Shown here piece after piece: positions 12,490-24,800 of a stretch of 64,000 nt of DNA (position 1 is the stretch's first letter; every line of letters starts with the position of its first letter). The translations under genes and the position numbers were made by a program. The DNA comes from Glandiceps talaboti. Lineage: Eukaryota; Hemichordata; Enteropneusta; Spengelidae. The stretch is taken from contig NC_135563.1 in assembly GCF_964340395.1 (NCBI RefSeq), positions 14,901,151 to 14,965,150 on the forward strand. Direction: 5' to 3'. The notes under the pieces are model-generated. The model was given only the letters and a program-made list of their open reading frames with translations, did no database searches and was not told the DNA's origin.

Positions 12490-14429
12490 TTGATTTCTGC
12501 CAATAGCAAATGATGGTTAACTATACTAGAATACACAAGTACCTTTTATTCAATATGCAGCAAAAGTAACTGGGGACTACCAAAACATGTATGGACCCAG
12601 TTTATGCCTTTTGAACATTCTTGAATCACTGCTCATACAAATAAAACATGCAGATAATTAACAATTTATATATATACTTGATCTGTTTTTATTTGAACTT
12701 TTTTCATTTTACAAAGTTACATTTTGACTTTAGTCTTTTACTATATTTTGACATTTTCCACATTTGTTCCTTTCTTGTGGTAGAAAGAGTTTTTTTCTAT
12801 GCCCCTGACGTCTGCAATGTTTGGCATGTATATCTGTAATTATCTGAAATGAGAAATATAGAATGTGAAGTGTTTGTCTTTCTAGTTGTGAATCAATACA
12901 AGTTGAACACAAAGCAATGACACAAAACAAAAGTGTAAGGCTCGCAATTGCACAGTAATGCCCAAATGTGAAAATGTAGAGATGCGTTTGTGGAAATTAT
13001 GGAAATTGGGAGATTTTTGACATGTAAATTCAGAATGCATTTGTAGAAATGACAAGGCTTCTGAAAAATATGGAAATTCAACATTATGCATGACATATAT
13101 AAAAGACTTGTGAAATAAATGAGAACTTGGGATTGTCTTTATGGATATTATGAGACTTTGGAAACACATGAATATACTAGTCTAGGTGCTATCCATAGCT
13201 TCAAATGTCAAGATCTCTCTTCACCCCGTCTAACTCAGTGAGAAATACTGAACCAAAAGTTGTTCATGCAAATAAGTAAACACCCAACTGTCAGACTGTA
13301 AACAGTGTTAAGTAGCATCCTGATGACAAATGTGCCATATGTGGACATTATGTAACTGCCACCCACTCTAACCCCCCCCCCCCCTAAACACTAGCAATAT
13401 GTCGTTATTGGGCAGAATTCTGTTTTTGAAGACATGATGTTAATGACTGTGTGGGTGGCTTTGTATAAATTTGAAATTTCATTTCAAGACCTCATAGAGC
13501 TAGACATCAGAAGAGATTCAAAGCCATAGATAGTCTCTAGGCTAGAAAATACTGCAGTTAGCATTTTTTCAAGATTACATAACTTCCAGAATTGTGGTCA
13601 TCAAAATTACAAGCTTCTGAAACTAAAGCAAACACGCTGAATACTGTAAGTGTACATCTAAATGCAAAGTACAACTAGAAAAGGTTTGAAATCTTTAAGG
13701 TAAGAAAACATGGCATTGAAAATGAAAACAGTGAACTCAATACAGAAAATACAAGACTTGGTATTTCTGAAGTGAAAGTACGAAGTATTATGAATTGATC
13801 AGGTTTTGCTCAACCTATAGTTTTAAGTGTACAAAACAAAAACAAAAAACTGGTAGAGAGATGATTAAAGGTACCCCCCAGTTCCTTGCATACCTTTAAA
13901 CATCAACAATAAAACGCATTACATGTTCAAAACAAGACGTTATCACCATGGGAGAAATCATACTGCAGATGAAAACATTTCTGAGGAAGGCAGCTGCTTT
14001 GTATCTTAGAAATCATGCCCCTACCCCAACCAACAAGAGGTGGCAACAATGTAAGACGAACTTTCACTTGAATACAACAGTGTTTGTTGGTATTATACTG
14101 GTAAACAGATACCAATTACTTGCTTCATCATACAGGAAATAAGTGCAGGGACTAGGTGGCATCTATTTTCATTTCAAATAAAATTTTACAGCACACATTT
14201 TTAACAAGTCTATATCTGTTGGAACATTCACATTTTTCAACATTTCATTTTGTTTACTTTCTAGTTTCACAATACGTTAGATCATGTAATGTCCTGAAGA
14301 ACAGATAGGGGAACACAACACTAATGAGTAACGATCAAATAGATGCAAAATTGTCATTACTGACATAGGAGGTACATAAAAATATGCAAGATAGCAAAAT
14401 GTTTTACATCACTACAGCATATATATGTG

Positions 14430-14443
14430 CCACTAGAGGGCGC
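14430..14443 (+). promoter_or_regulatory. CTCF-like motif
   Basis: CCACTAGAGGGCGC matches the CTCF core CCASYAGRKGGCRS at all 14 positions. It lies in the convergent intergenic region between the LRR and Neuralized genes. A boundary role is only inference. Confidence 0.4.
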
Positions 14444-17400
14444 TGTGTACTGGATTGCCCATTTACACATTGTTACAGACTTGGAGAATATTGGTTATGA
14501 TTACTCATAAACAAAGTAAACAAGTGACGCCATTCCATGGTATCAGACATACTGTAAATACTTGGGTCCTGTGAACAACACACTGTGTGCATTTCACCTA
14601 ACAGTAAAAGAACGCTAATCTAGACACAAAATTGGCACCATGTCAAAATTCACTGGGTAAATCAGTACATTGGGATATCATTGTCTGTTGCATAATATCA
14701 ATGTTATGTAGTAACTGAAGAAAATCCTTTGTTTTGGTGATCAATGTCTCCATTCCAATACATTGACTCTCAAATGAAATGTACACAATATAGTGTTCAT
14801 TGAATTGTAAACATTAGTCTCAAAGAATTGCGGTTGTGGAAGTTCCTTACTTCACTACTACAAGTACTGCTAATATCAACTGATTGCAATTAACATTTTA
14901 AGTAAGCAGTGATACGGAGTGTCCACAGCAACAAATGTATCAGTCTGCAGTACCACAGCATATCTGATATCAGGGAACAGGAAGCTGTCACCAAAAATGT
15001 AATATATTGACTTGCCGGATTTACCCACAGGCAAAATAAGGGGAGTTGTCAATGATTGATTACAAGAATCGGGAACTAACCTTGTGGTCAGATAATCAGA
15101 TCTGTAACTTAGGTGGCCTTTTTGGCAAATAAATTAGCAATCTGTGACATGCATGAGGTAGGATCTCCAACTCATATTGCATTTGAGATGAAAAAGTATA
15201 TTCTGAGGTACAGTGTACAATATTACTATGCTTATTGACAAAGACAAAAGATTGTACATTTTTCACCACTAGGGGTACACTTCTGATTTTCGACTGAAAG
15301 TGAGGGCTTGATTCATTGGGTACTGTGGTATACTTCATCCTTTCCAAACATTTCACATGGAATAAATTTTAATCCAGATATCCATAATCTTGGACCCTTT
15401 TTTACAATGGTTGCAGAGTAAGTAACAGGAACCAGTTTTCATGTTAAAAATTACTTCAGAAAATAGACATGTCTTTTATCAGATTAGCCATAATTTTATT
15501 CAAGATTCATGTTTTCCAAAATATGTAAGATCGGTCTGGAAATGACTCACAGTTCAGATTTGATTCTTTTCACCTGTACAGTCATACCACAGGTGACAGT
15601 CAATCCACAGAAATCAAATCATTGTAAAACCTTGACTCAAGACAATCTACTAGGCATTATAAATCCTATCATTGTAAAAGTTATAAAAATTAACTACACG
15701 GAAATCATAAAGCCCAGTAGGTTGTATAGATTTCATAAAGCTTCCAATTTCAATTTCACTGTGATCTGTGCAAACTTTCACTTCCCAACACATTCACGGA
15801 AATAACATGAACATTTTACCAGTATTTTAGACCAATGACAACTGAGGAAGTGAAATCTGCTGTTTCCTATGGGCTTCAAATACTTGGTTTTGCGTTTTAT
15901 CGGGGAGGGATGAGTGTGGATTAGAATTGAATTCGCATAACATAAACACTGTTTACATAACACAGAGGTATATTCAAGTTACACTATAATGCTGTAAGAC
16001 ACTGCAATTATGGCCCCTGGATTGCAAAGTGCAAAAAGGACGATACCCATGTACTCAGACTGGTATTGATTCCCAAGTCTACATAATATAGCAACAATTG
16101 TTATCAAATGCAATTTAGTTTATTGATTCTGTAGTAAATGCTTTGGCACTCTACCCAGCTATCAAAGCTGTAATTAATTCCCTCATTACTACAGGTACAA
16201 ACCCATAATATTATTTTAACAACTTTTTCATCTCTTTGAAAGGTAGAAATTGGTCGACAAAGTTCAGATTCACATTTGAGAATACATTGCATTGAACATG
16301 GCTAGGATAAATGAATACAGGTCACATTCATAATTTATCATGCACCTCTCATCTGCATGGTTTTTACATCATTTTTGTTGCATGTTTCATTCTCACTGCA
16401 TGGCTTTATATTAATGTCTCATGCACAAGAAATTCATGACAGAAATTGTTAAACAACTTCATTATTTACAAGCTCTGCACAAACATTGTACCATTAAAAA
16501 ATCTGTTACTTATAAAGTTTTTTCATAAGCTTTGCTGATTTTGAAACCAAGGGAATTCACTAACAAAAAGCACAGTTAATATACATGTATAATGATGGAT
16601 TTGCATGTTAACTCCAGACTTTACTTTTCAGCATTATTTGCTTTCTAACTCTTCATACAAGCTTTAGTTAAGCAGCAATAACATGACATTCAGAATCTAT
16701 GTACAAGCGATTCGGACTACAACATCCAAGTGTTAATTCATGTACTTTGGACTTATTTCTGCTTTCTTTGCATTTTTAAGCCTCTCTTTCTAACAATATA
16801 AAAACCCTGTGATTTATCAAGCAAAGCAAAACCACGACTTTGGCAAGTAAATTTAAACTTAGCATACAATGTACACAGGTACTCAAGTCAGCCATTTTCA
16901 CCTTCAAGAGCAAAACAGGTAACTACAATACTGGCCAGCCAAATATATTTGTTTAAGCTCTGTATGAATTCTTGGAAATGATCATGCTGGGATGACAATT
17001 TGTAATTTGGACCGTATGTTTTGTCGGTTTCATGATCTATTTTGGTGTGTACAATAAGGAGTTTGAATCTTGATCAGAATTATCTTTCTCTCTCTTTATA
17101 TCATAAAGCTCTGCAACACAAAACATGAACATTCTAATGCAATAGGTAATGAAAATGAAATGGGATACCAGTAAAAAAGATAGATTTCCACAATGCTGAT
17201 AAATTGTAGAGTTATGGCCATCGTTGGTGAGTGGTGATTAGTATGACACACCGTATCTTACAGACTATCGACATGACATATTCACCTATATCGTCTTAGG
17301 CCAGTACTTTCAATTTTAATTTTGAAAACAGAAACATGACTGCAAGACCGTGAAAAATCAAGGTTTTTATATACTGTTTAAGCTTTTCCTTTCAGTGATT

Positions 17401-17483
17401 GGCACTGTCTTGTACTTCGAAGTGGTATATGGTATCATAAACAAACATAGACAATGGCAGAAATAGAAATTGATACTTGATTC

Positions 17484-17757
17484 CATTATTTATAGTAGTA
17501 CATGTAGTAGTAAAGTTACATTATTGGAATCTTGTGTTTAAAGTGACTACGTAGCTTTTATCCGAATCACTCAGACGTCATCAGTGTAATGATGTTATGC
17601 CGTTTGGTCTACTGTCAGGTGATTCCACTAGGAGGTCACTTGACCAAATCATGGCGTAAAATCATTACACTGATAATGTCTGAATGATTTAGATGAAAGC
17701 TCACTTCAAAAATTAGATTCCAATAAGGTAACTTCACTACTACTAATATAAACAATG
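17484..17757. mobile_element. Large foldback element (~130-bp inverted arms)
   Basis: The two halves are reverse complements along most of their length. Left arm blocks in order: TAGTAGTAAAGTTAC, TTATTGGAATCTTG, AAAGTGAC, AATCACTCAGACGT, ATCAGTGTAATGAT, TTTGGTC. The right arm read in reverse repeats them as TAGTAGTGAAGTTAC, TTATTGGAATCTAA, GAAGTGAG, AATCATTCAGACAT, ATCAGTGTAATGAT, TTTGGTC, at about 85% identity. The unpaired loop is only about 25 bp. No open reading frame of note. Confidence 0.75.
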
Positions 17758-18884
17758 ATTTACACTTGTCAAAATATCTGTCTCTCGAATATGGAAAGGC
17801 CCATCTTCTGATGATTTAAAGACTAAATAAAACATCGTGGAGAGAAATAAATGATACTTTTCTTATATGCTAAGAGCATATGTATGCTGATCGTCCAAAT
17901 AGGTACGGGATTCCCATCTGATGACAAATCATAACAAAGAAACAAAAATATGGATTCATTGCTGATTTGAAAACCTCTGCTTTGTGTCGATATCTTTCAA
18001 CTGATTGAGTCAGTATCAATTACATATAGCCACTGCAACACATCAGTTGTTGTTTGTTGATCACATATTTTAAGAAAGCAACATTAAGATGAAGACAATC
18101 AACAAAAATTGTGATTCATGCCTGATACTTGCATGAGTTACTTTAAACAAATCTGAAATGTTTGAATTGACACCCTGTATTACAACATTGATAAAGTTGT
18201 GACCACTTACTACACTGGCAAGCAAGGTTTCGGCTTACTAAGATAGACATAAACTAAAACTATTGTTGTTGTTCAATGTGGTAGACTGCACAAGTTGGTG
18301 GTAGCAGTGCCTCTGTAGTGCAAATATAAACGCCCTGTAATCACGAGAGTAAAGATTGGAAGTCCAAAAAAATTTGCACTGCAAAATCATGGAAGTCAAC
18401 AAACATGACACCATACTGTGAGTATGATTAAACCAAGTCCATTCAATTATCAATACATGTATGTGTCAACACTAGTTTTAGTTTGTGGTTATCGTAGTTA
18501 GCTGAAACCTTGGTTTCCACTGTTGTATCATGGTTTCATTAATTCCACTATTTTATATGAAGAGAGATTACTCATCACAGTTTTTGTTGATTCTAGTCAA
18601 AGCTGAATGTGATTCCCTAAAAATACGGTTAACCATCAAATGGCAACAGATTACTTGCATTGGCTGTAACTTGTACTGATATCAAAATCACACTTGCAGT
18701 GAGTGTATTTTCTATCTTTCATCGTTCTAGATGACATCAGCACTGAAAAGGTAACAAAATGCACTGTGACTGCTGAATTAATATAATACACTAGATGTAG
18801 ATGCAAAAACTCCTGAGATTCACCTCTGATGTCAAGTCATCAAGTCACACAAACAAAATGCTATCAAGATCTGGCAGAATATGG

Positions 18885-21812
18885 CTATGACTTGTACGTT
18901 TTGATAACGTCTCTGACAACAGCTCGACAAATAGGACACACTGCCCCAACTTGCTGTTTGAGCTTGACGCCACAGAAATAACACAAGCACATATGCCCAC
19001 ATGTGTAAATGACGGTATCAACATGCCTGTCGTAACAAATAACACATTCTTCTTTGTTTCTGGTCTCTCCACTTGGAGTGGTAGTTGTAGAGCTGCTAGC
19101 ACCAAAGCCGGATTCTGGAGTTGAGTTAAACTGTAAATACTCCTCCTCATCCCTGGATAAAGCAGTTCTCCTTGGTTGATGGGGACTCATGTCATGAAAA
19201 CCAGCTAATGAACTGGTGGCCATGTTCTGTGAGTTGGCCCTCACTGTGGAGCTCACTGGTACAACACCTGAATTCAAAACAAACATATTATTGTCAATGC
19301 TTTAATCATGTGGGATGTGGTTCTTTCTTCATATACTGTACTAAGAACTGTTTATTATGTAATAAGTCTAAATAGGACACTTTAATAAACAACAACAACG
19401 CAGTGTGACTTCCATTCCTTCATGAAATAACCTTGTATGATCCTGAATATCAGTGGTTCCTCTAAAGGGACTAATTCTAAGTTGTAATTGTGACGATGGG
19501 CTAGGAAATATTGAGGATCTACAGGTGTGGGTACATTACACTTCTCAGAAGTTTGGTTAATGGGAAAGTATCAAACAAGTGCAGTATTCACATGATTTCA
19601 AAATGTATATGATCATGTGATGTGTAAGGTAATTTATGCAGCTATATAAGTCCCCATCAACTAGCCTATATGCTATGGTTATTTATTTACAAATAAAGAC
19701 AATACTGGATACTGGGTCCAACAGCACTGTCAAGCCAGATAGCCAACTCTCTGGGCAATACTGTACAAGCCAGTATGTCAAGCCAGATAGCCAACTCTCT
19801 GGGCGATACTGTACAAGCCAGTATGTCAAGCCAGATAGCTAACTCTCTGGGCGATACTGTACAAGCCAGTATGTCAAGCCAGATAGCCAACTCTCTGGGC
19901 AATACTGTACAAGCCAGTATGTCAAGCCAGATAGCCAACTCTCTGGGCGATACTGTACAAGCCAGTATGTCAAGTCAGATAGCCAAGTCTCTGGGCTATA
20001 CTGTACAGGCCAGTATGTCAAGTCAGATAGCCAACTCTCTGGGCTATACTACATATACATGTACGCCAGTATGTCAAGTCAGAAAGCCAAGTCTCTGGGC
20101 TATACTGTACAAGCCAGTATGTCAAGTCAGATAGCCAAGTCTCTGGGCTATACTGTACAGGCCAGATAGCCAAGTCCCTGGGCTATACTACATACACGCC
20201 AGTATGTCAAGTCAGATAGCCAAGTCTCTGGGCTATACTGTACAAGCCAGTATGTCAAGCCAGATAGCTAAGTCCCTGGGCTGCTTGTTGTACAACAAGA
20301 ACACAATCAGACCTTCAAGAGATCAGTAGTAAACCAACTCTGTGGCTAGACACTGATTATACTACATATACTCAGTAACACAAGTACAGTCAGTATTAAA
20401 TAACAATGCTCACATTTTGAAACATTTTCCACAAAGTGCTTTTCTGTGTTGTCAAAATCTACAACACGTAATCACACTTGACTATACTACTAATTTGTTC
20501 ATATTGTGTCTCAGTATTACCATGCTGCATTTTAGCTATTTCTACTAGGCTTGGTAAGTTCCAGTGACCTGTGGCAACTTGTGTCACTGACTCAGAGACT
20601 GTCATACTGAGGACTCAGGTGATACGTTATCTATCAGATAGCTATTGTAAGCATTGCTATCTCATAACACTGGTATTTCATCTTTACAGACAGTTTATCA
20701 ATTGATTTTACAGACCAAAGATGTAATGTTGATACATCAAACTACAGCCATGTCTCAATGTAGAATTTTGATTTGGTTCAAAATCAAATAAGAGTTGGTT
20801 CTGTGCCCAAATGCACTAAATCAGTTTTGAACTGATTTATTGATTCAAATCCATTGCTTAGTTTTCTCATGATGACAGAAATTGGTTTTGAAACAATTTA
20901 ACTGAATCAATTCAGTTTGAATTGGTTTTTTAATCAATTCCATTTGAATCGGTTTAGGCATTCCTTAAATAGGCATTCCTTTTTAGTCAAAAATAGAATA
21001 TTTTCACTTCTTGATGACCAGAATATGATGAGTTACACAACTTTTCTGTCTTGCTATTGATAAATATTACAATGTTCCTATGAAAAGTTTGTATTTGATC
21101 ATGTGATGTGTAAGGTAATTTAAGCAGCTATATAAGGCCCCATCAACTAGCCAATACACTATGGTTATTTATTTACCATTTTTTTCTTTTCAAAGTTTAT
21201 CTTGCCCCGAGAAAGATAGAACCTTCTAATATGGGGGGGGGGGGGGGGGGGGGGGGGGGGAATAGACTATACACATATATCCCACTGATGCTTTTTGGTG
21301 TTGTATATTTTTACTCTTGAATAATTGGAAGATTGGCCTGTCAAACTAAAATTATTCTCAAATAAAAATAAAGTGAATAACAACAATAACATCTACGCTG
21401 AATGTATGCATTACTATGGTATAATTATTACAATGTAAGAAGATAGAGAAAAAGAAAAATATGCATAAAAATTCTGCAATCGCTAATTCATAAGACCCCA
21501 GGCAATAATAATATGAAGGTACTTAGTAAATTTATATAATTTAATATTTTCCTGTATCACAAACAATACAACATCTTTATTACATTATATACTACACTAG
21601 TACAGTGCATGTAAGTATTATTGACAACGCTACAGCCATTATTCTACTGTAAGCTGATCTTTTAACAGGAAGCTAAAAATATAATTCCATTATCATCTGC
21701 ATGTATGATATGTACGGATAAGTGGCAGACACAATTAAATAGCAATGCAGACTGCTCTTTCATAATTTGCATATTTGTGTGTCTGTATGGGGTATCTGTC
21801 ACTGTGTACATG

Positions 21813-21846
<34 letters not shown>

Positions 21847-24800
21847 TGTATGTATGTATGTGTGTATGTATTTATCATGTAAGTATGTATGTATGTATGT
21901 ATGTATGTATGTGTGTGTATGTATGTATGTATGTGTGTATGTATGTATGCATGTATGTATGTTTGTATGTATGTATGTATGTATGCATGAGTCTGTGCAA
22001 TCGAACATGCGCAAGCATACATTCATGTATGTATGTGTATGTATGTATGTATGTATGTATGTACGTACATATGTACGTGTGTATATGTGTGTGTGTATGT
22101 GTGTATGTATGTGTATGTAGTATGTATGTATGTGCGTATGTACGTACGTACATATATGCACAATACTAGCATATGTGTTTATGTATGGCCATTGGTTCAT
22201 TTCTATAAGAATGAATGAATGAATGAATTACATACACAGACATATATCACACAAGATCCTTGCCATAAATTTGACAAAGTATCTGCTGCATGTTTTCAAT
22301 CACAAACAATCATTACAATCATAACCAAAGGACTCTCCTAGTCCCCTGTTACAAACATTACAAGTAAGTCACTTATATCTGAGTAGTTTTGAAAATCGGA
22401 TCCTAGCCAGTTGTATTAATCAAATGAAAAGGTTGCGAGATCTCTCCACTGAATACCATGCAGTATTATTACATTAACAATTCTTTCATTTGCACTGTGA
22501 TGAAAAGTGAGTGGTTTAACTTAAACAGTACTGTACATCATGCTATTCAAACATGAAATAGACTACGGAATTGAATATTCATTGCAGTACAACTGCATGA
22601 ATTTGAACAATCAGCAAAAATTAGTATAATTTTAAAACCGGTGGATAAAATTAACACTTATACAATATTCCTATTCAAGGATTTGGTGTAATAAAATCTA
22701 TTCTAAATTTATTTATTCAAGCAATCAATAATTGCAAATTGAATATTCATTGTAGAATAATTGAGTGAATTTGAACAATCAGCAGATTAGTATAATTAAA
22801 AACCAACGGATAAAATTGATGCTTTTACAGTACTCTATTAATACAAAGATTTCATAATTGTCTGGCTTTGTCGTCAGTCTTAGACTGAAAGACTGAATAG
22901 TTCATGAAAAAGGAAAGGAAATTTGAGTGACTGTTAATTAACAAGGCCTTGTAACTATGTGTTGCTAGATGAGTAGTGACAAATCCTTAGGTTATGAGTA
23001 TTTTCCGGCGCCTTAGAATCACTGACACAGACACAGGTTACCGTGACTTTAAACAGTCAGAGTATACAATTCATATTTTCTGTTCAAATATAATAACTTG
23101 GCTAGTGTATGGTATAAAGTATCTTGTCTTGTATAATGATACCAGGAATGATGGGTTTTTTTTCAAATTTTATCAGCTATGTCTAAGTATTACACTAATA
23201 AAATGTGTTATACTTAAGTGTAAAAAAATTGTGTTTTTTTTCACGTGTGATCATGAGTGTCTAGTTCAGGTTTTCTATTGTTTTCCAAATGGTCTCTGTG
23301 TTATTTATTTCTTCCTATCAGATGTACAGCCATTACAGATTGGAAGAATAGTTTTACATTGTCTTTTTAAGTTGATGCCAGTTTCCCCACGCACCCACTA
23401 CTTCTTGCGAGACGTCACATTTTTCAAGATTTTATTATTATTTTTCTCGAATACTTAACAAAAAAGTTTAGGGTCTGCGTGAAAAACTAAGTGGGGGTCG
23501 GGTAACCGGAACCAAACAAATTTTTTTATTTGGCCTTATCTTCACAATTCTATGTGTGTTGCGATACTGATACCAGGCAGCAGATGAAATTCTTAAATAT
23601 TTTATGTTTCATTAGAAAGTAGGTGTTTGTGCAAAAGTACATACAAAAGAAGACGATATCAGCCGTATATATATTTAGCTGTGTCTCCATTTATTATTCA
23701 TTAGGAATAGCAATCTTTCTACTAATGGTTTTAGGTGTGGCATGATAACACTGCAGAAAGAGAAAAGAAAAGTTCGCAAACAAACTGCAATATTCATCTC
23801 ACACCAAATTATTGAGAATGAGAGCAATGTGTAGGTAAAATTTTGTTAGGATATTTAACAAAGGTTCTCCATTTCAATGTGTGTAAGAAAATGTGAGTAT
23901 TTATAGCTGGGACCCTAGTTTAGCAGCTAGACTGTCAGGCTTTCTTTTGATTAGGTGGCTGAAAGTCATATTGCACCTAAGGTGCTCCTAAGTTGCACAT
24001 CAAGGGTGCTTACTTCAAGAGTATTTATGCGACAGACGTACTGTCATCCTCGGCTTTTGTTCAGTAACCTTTCTAACGTAGATCTGAGGACTTGTTACAA
24101 CTGGGACCCATGCTTTGCCATCCTACAGTATGAGGGTCACGAGTAGTATACAATAGAACATGGGTTACAGGTTTGAGTTCTTGCTTTCGTCTTTTGTGTT
24201 ACTGGGTAGTTGAACATAGGGAATCATGTCCATGTTGGCAGATCAGACCCCATATTCTTGCATGGCCAATGATAACCCTGAGACTTGGGTATCTGACTAA
24301 ACATACCGGCTTGACAGTACATGCATAGCCTAGCGACTTGGCTATCTGACTTGACATACTGGCTTGACAGTATAGCCCAGAGATTTAGCTATCTGACTTG
24401 ACATACAGGTTTGATAGTATAACCCAGAGACTTGGCTATGTGACTTGACATACTGACTTGATAGTATAACCCACAGACTTGGCTATCTGAATTGACATAC
24501 TGGCTTGACAGATGATGAACGACATTATCAAGTCTGAGAGTGAAGTATTTGGGGTAGGTCATTGAGAACATGCAGTACTTTGACAAACATTTCAAGTGTG
24601 ATCAATATTATTATACCTACCAAGACTTTTGATTTTCTGTGTACTTCCATAAAGTTCAAATAGAAACCACAGTGGCTGGGTGGCATCCACATGCATAAGA
24701 ACTCTCTGATGTACACCATTTTCATGGTAGTGAACTTCCCCTTCAGAGTTTATCACAAAACTGAGCTGGTCTCCAACATCTGGTAATGAAATTTCCTTAC

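Larger units (their letters stand above)
11673..18884. other. Convergent intergenic region, 7.2 kb, no gene seen
   Basis: This lies between the 3' ends of the LRR gene (plus) and the Neuralized gene (minus), so it contains both 3' UTRs. I saw no exon with convincing borders or homology. It contains a small hairpin element (12368-12489), a C run at 13373-13384, a CTCF-like site (14430) and a large foldback element (17484-17757). Open frames here are short and look random. Confidence 0.6.

Noticed and set aside
19687-20134. Open frames of 16-residue repeats ([16 protein letters not shown] and reverse)
   Set aside because: The 48-bp repeat period is a multiple of three, so frames stay open on both strands; no splice or start context, and it lies inside an intron.
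19729-20283. CRISPR-like regular array
   Set aside because: The units are contiguous with no unique spacers, in an animal intron; it is a minisatellite.
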